Shown: in pieces, positions 1-10,834 of the stretch
How positions within the stretch are numbered: the stretch's first letter is position 1
Layout: each line of letters starts with the position of its first letter
Assembly (NCBI GenBank): GCA_020881915.1
Contig: JAJFPB010000006.1
Coordinates: 2,418,001 to 2,482,000 of the forward strand
DNA length: 64,000 bases
Direction: 5' to 3'
DNA from: Paramyrothecium sp. XJ0827
Taxonomy: Eukaryota > Ascomycota > Sordariomycetes > Hypocreales > Stachybotryaceae
Notes under the pieces: generated by a model
Seen by the model: the letters and a program-made list of their open reading frames with translations, nothing else
What the model was told of the DNA's origin: nothing
The model's database searches: none
Made by a program: the position numbers and the translations under genes

Positions 1-995
1 ACTGTACAGCGAGAACGATCGAAGCGATTCAAAGGCCAACTTCATCACGAAGCTTTCAAACATAAGCTTGCCACCAGGCATCTTGGGCCAAGGCAGGTCA
101 CAGTTCTTGAGCGTGTCGGCGATGCCAGATGGAGGGAGACTGTTACGTAAATATTCCCATGGCAACAACATACTGGGCAGTGGCTGATGTGGTGAGCTAT
201 CCCGCAGAAATAGACAATGATGGTTACTTTTGATGGTCCGACGACGATGACGACAGGTGCGTGGGTAAAATGGAATACCATCTGCTGATGGTGGTGACAC
301 AGAATTCTTCAGACTGGGTGTCATGGCCTCTGCCAGGTGGCCGGCGGGATTCTTCGCCGGACCGCAGGCCACATCTAGAACAAAGACGCAGATAACTATT
401 CGAACCAGGGGGCAAGATTGAAACCGTCATCCATAGGAACCTATATGCGGCTTCGTAGCGCATTGCTTGCCCATTCACTCCTTCAGGCGTCGCCGTGTCT
501 AACTTTGGCACTATGTGTCAGACTCAGCACAGTGGGCTCTGAACACCACGTGAAGATGCGAGCCGAAGCAGTCGTTGCCAATTATCACCCTCTGAATGGA
601 AAGCAGATGCGCGCGCGTTCTTTGTCAGCAAGGCTCTCGGCCTCTCGGTGCCAGCAAAAGCCATCTTGCGCCCGAGCCATTTGCGTCTCTGTATGGCTGG
701 GCTCCCACGCTCCCACCAGTGACTAACGAGCCGCGCGCGATGCCCCCTTTTTTTACTGCCACTACGACGGCGGGACGAACGGGTTGGTCCAGATAGTTGG
801 CCGCTAAGCCAATCAGGGTAAATGGTCCCATCGCCAGCGTGCGACCATTCGCCCCTCCTTTCCACATTCAGCTCGCGGCACGTCGCTGGACTTGCAGGTG
901 GTACAGGCACATACTGGGGATTTACTGAGTATATAGCCGCAGCCTCGAGAGCGCATGCGACGCAGAGGGTGAGCAAAAGACGAGCACAGGCGCAA
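1..995. other. Intergenic / upstream region, no gene recognised
   Basis: Several short reading frames lie on both strands, but none has a recognisable domain, convincing codon use or a splice pattern that extends it. The last few hundred bases precede the hemerythrin-domain gene and probably contain its promoter and leader. I see no RNA gene or repeat here. The end of a gene lying left of the window cannot be excluded. Confidence 0.5.
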
Positions 996-1757
996 ATGTT
1001 AAGAGCTGTTGTTGCATCGACACGACTGGCGCCTTCACTCTCACACTCATCCTCACTCTCACTCTCACTCATCCGTCCCTCAACTTACAAGCTCGGCGCT
1101 CTCGCACAAACCCGTCTCACGTATTCTCAAACCCGCGCTTCCACTTCTTACAATATGGCCGAGACAGTCGACGGCAAGGCGCAACAGGAGCAGCAGCAGC
1201 AGTCGCCGCCAATGTCCAAGCAGGACTTTCAATTCTACAACTCAATGGCTGAGAAGATGGATTACATGGTATGTACCCTTATGAAACCCCATCAAACACC
1301 GCAGAAAATCGCTAACACTCTCCAGCACGGCCACTTCCGCGAAAGCTGGAAGGTCATGTGGGACGCCTGCGAGGCCGGCCGCCGGCCCCAGAACATGACG
1401 ATCCGGCAGTTCCTCAACCACGCCGACCTCTTCGTGCAGCAGCTGAGCGGCCACCACGACATCGAGGAGACCTTCCTCTACCCGCGCCTGGCGCCCCGCC
1501 TCAAGCACTTCGACCCCAAGAACGGGGAGCTCGTCGTCCAGCACAAGCAGATCCACGACGGCATGGACCGCCTGCAGAAGTACGTTCTCGAGTGCAAGGC
1601 CGGCAAGGTCGACTTCAGCCTCGCCGTCCTCAAGCAGAAGATGGAGGCCTTCGGCGACGTCCTGTGGGTCCACCTCGACGAGGAGGTCGAGGCCCTCGGT
1701 GCTGTGCACATGCAGAAGGCGTTCACCAAGGAGGAGTGGATGAAGATCCGGATATAG
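996..1757 (+). CDS. Hemerythrin (HHE cation-binding) domain protein, probably mitochondrial
   Basis: Two exons, 996..1268 and 1326..1757, give 234 aa. The 57-nt intron starts GTATGT, has a GCTAAC branch site and ends CCAG. Its length is a multiple of three, so the frame reads through it, but splicing joins the helix as EKMDYM-HGHFRESW. The C-terminal ~150 residues form a four-helix hemerythrin-like domain with His/Glu metal-ligand candidates in HADLF, HHDIEETF, HKQIHDGMD and HLDEEVEAL. Such domains bind a di-iron centre and are linked to O2, redox or iron sensing; the specific role here is unknown. The first ~52 residues are rich in Ser, Arg, Thr and Leu and lack acidic residues, like a mitochondrial presequence. 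An internal ATG at 1155 would give a form without it. The gene converges with the PEX11-like gene. Confidence 0.85.
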   Translation: MLRAVVASTRLAPSLSHSSSLSLSLIRPSTYKLGALAQTRLTYSQTRASTSYNMAETVDGKAQQEQQQQSPPMSKQDFQFYNSMAEKMDYMVCTLMKPHQTPQKIANTLQHGHFRESWKVMWDACEAGRRPQNMTIRQFLNHADLFVQQLSGHHDIEETFLYPRLAPRLKHFDPKNGELVVQHKQIHDGMDRLQKYVLECKAGKVDFSLAVLKQKMEAFGDVLWVHLDEEVEALGAVHMQKAFTKEEWMKIRI

Positions 1758-2149
1758 TTTTCGTTGTCCTTTTCGTTTTCTTCATGTGAATCATGTCCTT
1801 GTCCTTTTGCTGGTTGTCCTGCGCATTTTTGCTAGGAGTTGGCGCGTTCTGTGCGGTCTCATACTCAAAGATGGAAGATTCGGGTGCCTTTCTTTACACG
1901 TAGGCTTAGATGAACAAAATTGAACAATACATGAGCACTGGCTGGAAGTCAGAATTGTCCTTTAATCAAGTTGTCCAACAACCATAATGTACAAAAAAGT
2001 CGTTAACGCAAGCACGGCTAGCCCATCTCGACTCCTCGAGAGCCCCCTCGAGAGCCCCGTTAGTCCCATAACCCGGTTCATTTTTTTTGCTCTTGTTCTC
2101 TCAATGCCCATCACTATACCTCCACTCCATTCGAATCTCGTACGCTTCT
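1758..2149. other. Convergent 3' region
   Basis: Lies between the 3' ends of the hemerythrin-domain gene and the PEX11-like gene. It is T-rich after the first stop and contains no coding sequence I can support. It presumably holds both 3' UTRs. Confidence 0.5.
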
Positions 2150-3094
2150 TCACGCAGTGCTCCTCCACAGGTCCACCATCTCGCCCGCCGCCGGGTACAG
2201 GCCCAGCAGCCAGACGAGCACGTCCGGCAGCGGTCCTTCCTGCATGCTCCACTGCACCGTGAGCGGCGCCCACGCCAGGTTCCGCGAGAAGTTCTTGCGC
2301 CACTCGGCCGCCCACGCGGCGTCCCGGCCCGCCGCCCCCAGGCGCTGCTTGCGGCCGCGCTCCACCAGCAGCTTGCTGATCTCCAGGCCGACGTACAGCG
2401 CCCACGAGCGCACGCTGATGCCCGCCAGCCTGGCCTGCGACGCCGGCGAGAAGCCCAGCACCTTCTTGCTCGACAGGTACGCCATGTTCTCGGCCGCGTA
2501 GAAGGCCGACAGCGCCGTCAGCTGCGCGAAGGCCACCGCCTTGTCCGTCCGCTCCGTCGCCGACGGCGCCTCCTCCTTCTCCGACTTGACCGTCGACGCG
2601 AGCAGCTTCTTGAGGGCGAAGTACATGCCGACCAGGCCGAAGAGGCGGTTCATCGTCCGCCACTCGCCGAGCACGGCGCCCAGCGCCTTAAGTCGCGCAG
2701 CGAGGCCCAGCGCCAGCGCAGCCAGCGGCGGCGTCGGCGCCGACGACAGCACGACGGTCGTCTTGGGCGGCAGCTGGAACGCCAGCGCCACGAGCTTGTG
2801 CGCCGAGCTCCTCAGCGCCGGGCGGCTGGCGGCCTCGAGCGACGCGGCGAGGAACCGGCTGGCGTACGTCACGAACATGAGCACCGTGTCGGTGCTGCCC
2901 CGCGCCTGCAGGCACCGCGCTAGGTGCGAGAGGAAGGCATCGAACGTGGCCGGCGCCGCGGCCGCGACGGCGCGGATCGAGGGCGTCTTCTTGTCGGCCG
3001 ATGGCGGCGGGGGCGCCGAGGAGCTGAGCGGCTCGCCCGTGGGGAGGGTTGCGATGGGCTCGGAGGGGGTTGCTTCGGCGGCTGCGTCTGCCAT
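2150..3094 (-). CDS. Peroxisomal biogenesis factor 11 (PEX11/PEX11C-like) family protein
   Basis: Single exon, 314 aa, starting at the ATG at 3094; the open frame runs 18 codons further upstream but that part looks like leader. The first ~45 residues are Ala/Pro/Ser-rich and probably disordered. The rest shows alternating amphipathic and hydrophobic helices typical of PEX11 proteins. These include EWRTMNRLFGLVGMYFALKK near residue 150 and a C-terminal segment ending AGEMVDLWRSTA, which matches the usual PEX11 tail. PEX11 proteins remodel the peroxisomal membrane during elongation and division. The assignment rests on the EWR..R..GL and C-terminal patterns and on length, not on a search. A less likely alternative is another small multi-helix membrane protein. 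Coding GC is very high, as in neighbouring genes. Confidence 0.72.
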   Translation of the reverse strand: MADAAAEATPSEPIATLPTGEPLSSSAPPPPSADKKTPSIRAVAAAAPATFDAFLSHLARCLQARGSTDTVLMFVTYASRFLAASLEAASRPALRSSAHKLVALAFQLPPKTTVVLSSAPTPPLAALALGLAARLKALGAVLGEWRTMNRLFGLVGMYFALKKLLASTVKSEKEEAPSATERTDKAVAFAQLTALSAFYAAENMAYLSSKKVLGFSPASQARLAGISVRSWALYVGLEISKLLVERGRKQRLGAAGRDAAWAAEWRKNFSRNLAWAPLTVQWSMQEGPLPDVLVWLLGLYPAAGEMVDLWRSTA

Positions 3095-3827
3095 GCTTGC
3101 GGTTCGTTTGTTATTTAAAAAATAAGGTGGGAATTTCGTAGGCTCCAAAGGGAAAAAGGCACAGAATGGGCAGGATGCTGTATGGGAGAGTCGTCGGGGA
3201 TGCTGGGCCGAGGTGGAATTGACCGCTCCCCCCGTATCTAATCAGAGACACTCGTCACACCTGGGCTTGTACCCGAGCCTCGGCATTTCAACCCCACGAA
3301 ACCCCCGGACACCAGCCCGGTTCGGCGCATAACTCGGAGCTGCCAAGCCATCACATTCACACACAAAATTTGACTTTCATGCTCTAATTTTTCTCCCGCC
3401 TGTCCCTTGTTCCAGGTAATGTCTTACCCCCAACCACACAAAGGCGCGGCGCCGAAACTAGCGCGTAATGGTATAGCCTGCCACACAACGCCTTTTGGGC
3501 GCGGAAGGTGATTGAGCTTTCAATGGCGAGAGGGAAGCCCGTCGATTGGCATCACATATTGAAACACGTCACTGCGACGAGTCATTTCTTTGATTTAAAC
3601 ATCGATTTATTCGTAGCAAAAAGAAACAGGTGTGAATTCTATGCATCCTATGTAGCCGGTTTCACCCTGGTGATATGTCAAGAGTCGCCTCCGCGTCTTC
3701 GATCCATATCGTTCGTCTTTGCGTTCCTCTTTCTCATTACAAAAGCAGAGACCATCCCGTGTAGAAACAGAGAGAGAAAAGACGCCCCATCCTCATGATG
3801 CCGTGACCATCTTCAAGACCCAGACTT
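3095..3827. other. Intergenic, PEX11-like promoter and eIF3c 3' end
   Basis: Holds the upstream region of the PEX11-like gene and the 3' UTR of eIF3c. A 96-codon plus-strand frame (3508..3798) has no family features and lies antisense to the expected eIF3c 3' UTR, so it is not called. Confidence 0.5.
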
Positions 3828-6540
3828 TTAACCCCTAACCGCCGCGCCCAGCGCTCCGCCGGTGAACTGTGTGCCGCCAGCCTGGCGTTGGGTGTTTCCG
3901 CCCGCGCGGGGGCCACCGCGGCCGCCGCGCGCACCGCCCCTGTTGCCTCCGCGACCCCGGCCTCCTTGACGCTCAAAGGCGTTCGAGGTGCCTTGTGTGC
4001 GTTGCTCGAGCGTCCGCTCGTTGGTCTCGATAAGCGCGCTGGCCTTATCGGACAGGGTGAGGGCGAGGGACTGAAGGCGGCTGAGCTCGACGCCCTTGCG
4101 GAAGATGACGGTGGATGTGACCTGGTCCAGAGAGGCGGACAGCTCCTCGTGGCTGATCATCTTGCTGACGACGGCATCCACCTTGGAGGTCTCGAGCTCG
4201 AACATGCTGCTCAGCGTCTCCACAGACAGGGTGTCGTAGAAAGGGGCGTAGGTGAAGAGGTAGGTGCGGAGACCCTCCTCCTGGATCTGCTTGGAGAGCA
4301 TCGTCTTGATCTCCTCGGCGTTGGGCATCAGGTCCCAAATCTTGATGCTGTGGATGAAGGAGATGGACTTCTTCCACTCGCCGGCAGCCAGCGCCTTGGA
4401 CGCCTGCATGACGTGGTCACGAGTGTTCTCAGGGGGGCCGGTGAAGATTTGCCTCTCGTGGTACTCGAGCATGCGGCGGTAGGTCTTGCTGATGATGCGC
4501 TTCTTGACGTCGGGTGACGAGCCGGTCTGGGCCAGCAGGGGGATCTCCAGGAGCATGCTGCAGGTCAGGTAGACGCACTCGAGCAGCTCGAGGTTGATGT
4601 GCATGTGGAAGGGCAGCTGGCGCTGCTTCTCAAGGCGCTCCTGCTCGGGAGAAACCTGGTTGAAGCGCTGCATCATGACGCCCTGGGCAAGCAGCTCCTT
4701 CTGTCGGCCGCTGCCGCAGATGTCCTGCAGGGTGTTCTGGGCATCGTACACGAGACCCTTGCGGAACGCACAGAGGCCGACCTGGACCAGGGTGCGGTTG
4801 TAGAGGATCTGGGTCTGGACGTCGAAGTTGGGGATAGTCTCCTGCAGATGCGACATGAGCATCATATCACGAGCCTTGTAGTACTCGCCGTGCAGGGCGA
4901 GGAAGTAAACCTGGCTCAACATGGCACGGGCACGGATGATGCCGTCGCTGTTGCTGAAGAGGTAGTTGCACAGGACAATGACCAGAGCGTGGGGGTCCTG
5001 GGCTTGGCTGCGAGGAGTGATGATGGAGTCGACGTTGTCGCCGACAGCCTTCCAGCAGTTCTCCTCGAAGGTCTTGACGACTTGACCAGGCTGCAGAACG
5101 AGTTAGTTTCGGTTTTTGAGTAAGAAAGCATGCTTTGAATTACCTTGAAGTAGACGTGCTCCAGGCGGCGCATGACAATGCGGTTGACGCTGTCCTGGGG
5201 GGTCTCGAGGTCGGTGTCCTTCCGCAAGTACTCGTAGTAGAGCAGGCCGCGGAAGATAATGGTGTAGAGAGCACCCTCGTCCTGGAGACGCTCGATGTAC
5301 TCGGAAGTGTGGGGGTCGATGCTCTGAAGTGATCGGACGAGCTCGTCATCGAGACGCTCAATGTACGAGACGACGCTGCCAGGCACCTTGATGTACTTCT
5401 CGCCTTCCTGCAGGGAGGGGGGCTTCTCATCATCCTCCCACTCCTCGGCGTTCTCGACGACAATGTAGTCGTGGTTCTCATCGAGAACCTTCAGCAGAAG
5501 GGACAGCTCCTTCTCAGCGGCCTTCCAGTGCTCGAGAGGCATGACATTGGTGGTGCCGCTGCCCAGGTCGAAACGGGCAGACACGATGGTCAGGAGAACG
5601 CGGATCTGCTGGTAAGGGGTGTTGGCAATCTCGAGCAGCTTCTCCATGACCCGGATCTGCTCCTGCCTGTCGGTGTTCTTCTTTCCACGAGACTCGAGAA
5701 TGATGCGCAGGTGCTTGAAGATGCTCTCAGGGGTGTACTGCAGGGTGCGGCCGCCCTTGCCAACGGTAGCGAAACCCTCGTCGCCAGCCTCCTCCACTGG
5801 TGGCTCGGCCTCCAGCTTGGGCAGCTTCTTGGGCTTGGGGGCGGGGGCAACCTCCTCCTCCTCATCTTCCGACTCCATGAAGCCATCCTTGTCTGCTCGG
5901 TAGGCCTCGATCTGTGTTTGGAACTCCTTGCTGGTCTTCTTGATCTTCTGCTTGACGGCGTTCAGAGCACGGGCCTGGATGGCGTTCATCTTCTTGGGCG
6001 TGACCTTTTGCTTGGCCACCGCCTCGTTCATAAAGTCTTCGAGCTCTGCAACGATTCGGATGTAGGTCTTGGGGGTCTTGCCGCCCGGCAGCTTGGCAAC
6101 TTGACGGCTGAGCTTGTCATACTCTGCGAAGAGAATTAGCATTGGTTTTGCACCTGTGAGAAGCGTTCGCTCATCGTACCGGCTGAGATCAATGTCCAGT
6201 CACCGTTCTTCTGTCCGTTCTCGATCTGCTTGATCGAGGAGTCGAGCTCGTCTAGACGCTTGTCCTTTGCACTCTTGACCTTGTCTCGGACCTCGTCCTC
6301 GCTGTCCTCGCTTTCGGAGTCGGCATCCTTCAAGAATTTGCTGGCACCCTGGCGCACGTCTCCGTCGCTGCTCGAGTCGTCGTCGCTGTCATCCTCGGAC
6401 ATGTCCTCGTCGGAGTCCTCTTCTGAGTCATCCTGGGCCTGGTTGACCTTCTGCTCCTCCTCCTCCTCGGAGTAGAGCTCCTCCTCGTCGCTGGAGCTCT
6501 CGGACGAGCTGTCGTCTCCGCCGCGGAAGAATCGAGACAT
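3828..6540 (-). CDS. nip1: Translation initiation factor eIF3 subunit c (Nip1)
   Basis: Three exons in transcript order, 6540..6180, 6123..5144 and 5090..3828, give 867 aa, normal for fungal eIF3c. Intron 1 (6124..6179) splits the Glu codon in [15 protein letters not shown] and has a GCTAAT branch site. Intron 2 (5091..5143) lies between EHVYFK and PGQVVK. The protein starts [12 protein letters not shown] followed by a long acidic Ser/Asp/Glu segment (residues ~8-90) used for contacts with other initiation factors. A helical middle and a C-terminal PCI domain (roughly residues 600-770) follow, and the protein ends in an Arg/Gly-rich tail that can contact RNA. eIF3c is a scaffold of the cytoplasmic eIF3 complex that recruits mRNA and initiator tRNA to the 40S subunit. 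It is divergent from isa2. Confidence 0.96.
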
Positions 6541-6889
6541 TTTGGCGGATTTTCCCGGGTTTTTCGTACGTACGGCTGGTGCTGGACGTATCGCAGATGC
6601 GCGGGGTTGTTTAAAGAGAGGGAGGGTCAAAAATTGATGATTTTTGGTGGGAGGTGGGGCGTGCAAGTTGGGGCTTAGCGATTGTCCATTTTTTGCACCC
6701 AAGACACCCATGCTTACCTCAGCGGGCCTTGGCCACTGAAAGCACAGGTACTGGCCAGGCACTGTCTGCTGGATCATGACTGACATCAGTCGATTACCAA
6801 CAATGACCTGCGACTTCTAACCCGGACATCCTTTGTCCTATTTCTTCGGTTTTCCTTGGATGGTGTCTTATTACTTACTGCCGTACACG
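6541..6889. promoter_or_regulatory. Shared divergent promoter region of eIF3c and isa2
   Basis: The start codons of eIF3c (minus) and isa2 (plus) are about 350 bp apart with no other gene between, so this stretch must hold both promoters and leaders. It contains T-rich and purine-rich tracts but no motif I can name with confidence. Two non-coding open stretches here are leader read-through. Confidence 0.6.
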
Positions 6890-7670
6890 ATGAGCTTCCT
6901 GTCGCCGCTCCGCTGCCCGAACGGGTCCTCCACCGCCAGGTCCTTTTTCCAGCTCGTCCGACGCACCTATTCGACGACTCTGGCGCCCTCACATACGTCC
7001 CTCGAGTTTCTCATTCCTTCTGGCGCAGCTCAGTCAAGCACAAGAAATACTGCCTTGTCCGTCCGCGTCGCCTTCAATAAGAGCTCTCCACGACCAACCC
7101 GGCCGATTGCCACATATACCGGCAAAGCTGTTGCTCGGTCCTTTACAAGCTCGGCTATCCGGCATGCGACGGTCTGTGTGCGGAATCCCGTAAAGGATGA
7201 AGATGGAAAGGAAATGATGCTAGAAATCACACCGAGGGCAGCCAAGGTAATTTCTTCCGGGAAACAGTCAAGCCAAGACTTGCGACTAACGACTCCAGCG
7301 ACTCGCACACATCATGACCAAGGACGCAAACCCGAACCTCGCTCTTCGGATCCAGGTCGAAAGTGGCGGATGCCATGGATTTCAGTACTTGATGAGTCTT
7401 ATAACACTACCACCGAACGAACTTCAGGAACAATCGTCGGTCGTGACCGAAGATGATAGCATTTTTCAGTATGTTCCCGATGCGCCCGAGGAGACGCTTG
7501 CGCAGGATGCAACACCAAAAATCATCCTAGACGAACCTTCGCTGGAACTTCTCAAGGGAAGCAAGGTGGACTTCACCGTCGAGCTTATTGGGTCAGAGTT
7601 CAAGATTGTCGACAATCCTTTGGCGTCCAGCAGTTGTGGTTGTGGCACAAGTTTCGACATCAAGATATAA
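6890..7670 (+). CDS. isa2: Mitochondrial iron-sulfur assembly protein Isa2 (ISCA2-type)
   Basis: Exons 6890..7246 and 7299..7670 give 242 aa. The 52-nt intron has GTAATT, a GACTAAC branch site and CCAG, and restores ITPRAAK-RLAHIMTK. The C-terminal ~110 residues are an A-type Fe-S carrier domain with the three expected cysteines, one in SGGCHGFQY and two in the SSCGCGTSF tail. The stretch LELLKGSKVDFTVELIGSEF and the tail FKIVDNPLAS are typical of Isa2/ISCA2 rather than Isa1. The N-terminal ~110 residues are Ser/Arg/Thr-rich and fit a mitochondrial targeting sequence. Isa2 acts with Isa1 and Iba57 in building [4Fe-4S] clusters. An upstream in-frame ATG at 6860 is also possible; I chose 6890 because it has A at -3 and leaves a cleaner presequence. 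Confidence 0.9.
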
Positions 7671-7951
7671 TGGACTCTTAGTAAGAGTGGCACACACCTT
7701 AGATAGCTTCACTCTGATAGACACGCTCCACTTTAATATCACAGTAGCGGGATTTTTTTTTTTTTCACATTTTGGGGACCAAGTCATGAATGGCATTCAC
7801 AGGACCAAGAGTCACAGTCATTTTGAGGCTCTAACGTCATTCGTACGGAATCAATTCCACAAGTCCTTGTCGCATCACGAACGCCGAGCAAACCATGAAT
7901 TTTTGTAGTCCTAATGACCAATCCCTATATCCCATAAACCGATCAAACCAT
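7671..7951. other. Convergent 3' region of isa2 and rpl7
   Basis: AT-richer spacer with a T12 run near 7755, between the stop codons of two convergent genes. It presumably contains both 3' UTRs and polyadenylation sites; no coding sequence is supported. Confidence 0.5.
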
Positions 7952-9435
7952 CTAGTTCATCTGGCGGACGAGAGCGTTGATGTGCTCCTCACGGTTGCCA
8001 AGGTCACCACCCTCAATGAAGTGCTTGAACTTGCGGGGGCGGAAGCCACCGTTGGGGTTGCTGAGCTTGAAGGGCCACAGGAAGTTGGAGGCCTGCTTGA
8101 AGTTGGGGCCGACAGAGTAGATCTCGTGGACGAGATCCTCCATGCAGACAATGCCGTACTTGCCGAGGTTCTCCTCGATGATGGCGTTGTCGGTCAGGGC
8201 AACACGCTGCTTGTTGACCTTGCCGTATCCACGCTTGTAGATGAGCTCCTTGATGGTCTTCAGGTTGGGGTAACCGTAGGCGATCCAGGGCTCAACGACC
8301 TTCAGCATCTCAGTGGTAGCCTTGGTGACGCGGATGAAGACACCGTTGTTGATCTGGAGGAGACGGAGCAGCTGGAGGATCTTGCGGGGCTTGGGGGCCA
8401 TCTTGTTGATACTGAAGGACAGTCAGTTCATGTTCAGGGCGGTGATTAGGAGCCGGCACATACCCCTTGATGCGGACGACGAAGATCAGCTTGGCCTCAG
8501 CAGGGATGTAGGCAGAGTCCTCCTTCTTGGCAACGCGAGCAAGACGGATCTTCTCACGCTCGCCATCGCGGTACTCCTTGACGTACTTCTCAGCACGCTT
8601 GAAGATGACACCACGCTTCTCCTTGTTGGCCTGTTGAATTCTTGTTAGCTTCGGCTCATCAAAGTGACGCGAAGAAATTGTGAAGAATCAGGCTTTGTCA
8701 GACCCGAAAGAAGGTTAACTATCAACAGCATCGACAATGTCTAGTTGATGTGTGTATGTTTTGCATCATTCTGCCATGGGGACAAGGGGAGGGAAATACA
8801 TACAGCCTTCTTCTTCTCGAGGGTCGCAGTGCGCTCGGCGCGGGCCTTCTCCTGGCTCTTGCGCTTCTTGAGCAGAGTCTCAGGGACCAGAATCTGGTCG
8901 TTGGTGGGGATGGTACTGTTTTCACTCAGATTAGTACGAGGTCCGGCATACCGCGACAAGTGGTATGGAACAGAGCGCCGGTGCAAGAAGTGTAGCTAAA
9001 GCGACATTCTGCCTTGGCTGACTCGAAATGAATTTAATCAGTGAGATTGGCTGGGTTGATGCCATCACGCAATCACCCAGCCAATGTCTTCTCATCCGAC
9101 AACACCCCAGACACAAGGTCCAGGAAAGGGTAATCGCAGCAGTCGCGCGTGAGGTTTCTCACGGCAGAACTGGCGTAGCGACAATGCATTTCAGGGCGAA
9201 GAATTCTTCATCCCCAACACCCCAGGCAAGCCTCTCTCCATCCGCAAGATGTGTTCCAATCCTGAGAGATGGAGGGAGCTGCCCGGGAAAAATCGAGCTG
9301 GTGGTGTTGACGGCGCCCGTTGTCGAGGCTCGTCAATCCACCCAGCGAGAGGACCACGACAATCTGCAAAACACTCGAGCAACCGAGGCTTCCATTTCGA
9401 TTCCACGATCAGGGAGGGAGGACATACGGGGCCAT
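7952..9435 (-). CDS. rpl7: 60S ribosomal protein L7 (uL30)
   Basis: Four exons in transcript order, 9435..9428, 8915..8804, 8630..8464 and 8411..7952, give 248 aa, the normal L7 length. The first coding exon is only 8 nt (Met-Ala plus two bases of Pro), followed by a 512-nt intron; introns 2 and 3 are 173 and 52 nt. The protein begins [20 protein letters not shown], continues with a basic N-terminal helix, then [20 protein letters not shown] and [20 protein letters not shown], and ends [19 protein letters not shown]. All of these are L7 hallmarks. L7 is a structural protein of the large subunit. The two long introns are unusual beside the ~55-nt introns elsewhere in the window. The 173-nt one contains a probable snoRNA and the 512-nt one a strong hairpin. 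It is divergent from rps14. Confidence 0.96.
8691..8775 (-). ncRNA. Probable intronic box C/D snoRNA (snR39b/snR39-like)
   Basis: Lies in RPL7 intron 2 (8631..8803), on the gene's strand. A box C-like ATGATGC (8769..8763, one mismatch to RTGATGA) and a box D CTGA (8701..8698) are 72 nt apart. They are flanked by GGC (8775..8773) and GCC (8693..8691), which could close a short terminal stem. Directly 5' of box D the RNA is complementary to the conserved 25S rRNA stretch GACCCGAAAGA, with pairing resuming further on in the GG.T.AACTAT part. By the box D+5 rule the target is the G of CCCGAAA, which I believe is the yeast Gm805 site. As I recall, yeast RPL7 paralogues host snR39 and snR59 in introns, aimed at the adjacent A807, so a snoRNA here has precedent. 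C' and D' boxes are not clear. Confidence 0.68.
9046..9085 (-). other. Strong hairpin inside RPL7 intron 1
   Basis: The transcribed strand has ATTGGCTGGGTGAT (9085..9072), an 11-nt loop (9071..9061), then ATCAACCCAGCCAAT (9060..9046). This forms about 14 base pairs with one bulged A. It sits about two-thirds into a 512-nt intron that is ten times longer than the typical intron here. It could be part of a structured intronic RNA or a splice-regulating fold. I could not assign it to a snoRNA class. Confidence 0.6.
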
Positions 9436-9759
9436 TTCTGCGACGTTGGCTGTTGGTGAGGTCGGTTAGTATCGTCGGTCGAAGAAGCTGGTGGAGGGCG
9501 GAGTCTTCTCTTTTTTTTTCTACGAGCTGGCGGTGGAGTTGGGGGACCGGGGACCCTCAGCGAAATTTCGGGTAGGGCAGGGCTTCTGGCTGCCCGCACA
9601 CGAAATTGTGATTTTTTTTCTGCCCGCACTCACCGCTTTGTCATCCACCCTCTGCACTGGCCCTTACCGCCGCCAGACATCACGATACTTTCCTACTCCA
9701 GCGATTCATCATTTCCAACAGCCAAGTGACGAGAGACCAGACGTCGCAAATCTTCAAAA
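9436..9759. promoter_or_regulatory. Bidirectional promoter of ribosomal protein genes rpl7 and rps14
   Basis: 324 bp separate the two divergent start codons. It contains a perfect palindrome CGAAATTTCG at 9561..9570, followed by TAGGGCAGGGC, and a direct repeat TGCCCGCAC at 9591..9599 and 9621..9629 (30-bp spacing). It also has T8-9 tracts near 9515 and 9615. No TATA box is obvious. These repeats are candidate sites for shared control of the two genes; the factors are unknown. Confidence 0.65.
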
Positions 9760-10419
<660 letters not shown>

Positions 10420-10834
10420 GCGATCGGCAGACTCGCTTTATGCATTGGACGGGAGTTGCGCTGTCTGGTATCTCTCTTTTGGCGTTGAGAAATACGAGGG
10501 GAACGGCTTTTGCGCCTGGTCCCCACTCTATCATGCTCTGCCACATCTTCTGGTGATGTAAGGCAAGCTGTAGACAGTTATGAATTCGCCCAAAGAAGGC
10601 CCATGATCATCACTCCTTGTCAAATCTGTCTGCTGCGTGATAGATGACAAAATAAAAAGTTCTCACGTCAAACTAGTAAAACATTGTCCCTATCGGTGAG
10701 GTCTCGCACCAAACTAGAAATTAATTCTTCTAAGCATTTATCACTTGACGCCCTGTATGCCATCGCCCAGCCAGTCCGGCATACGCCCTAATAGGTACGA
10801 ATGCGCCTTGCCGTCTAACAACAATTGGATGACC
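10420..10834. other. Convergent 3' region of rps14 and rad26
   Basis: Spacer between two stop codons. AATAAA at 10651..10656 fits the rps14 3' end. No gene is seen. Confidence 0.55.

Noticed and set aside
5471..6139. 222-codon plus-strand frame opposite eIF3c
   Set aside because: Antisense to eIF3c exon 2, Leu/Gly-rich, no homology features.
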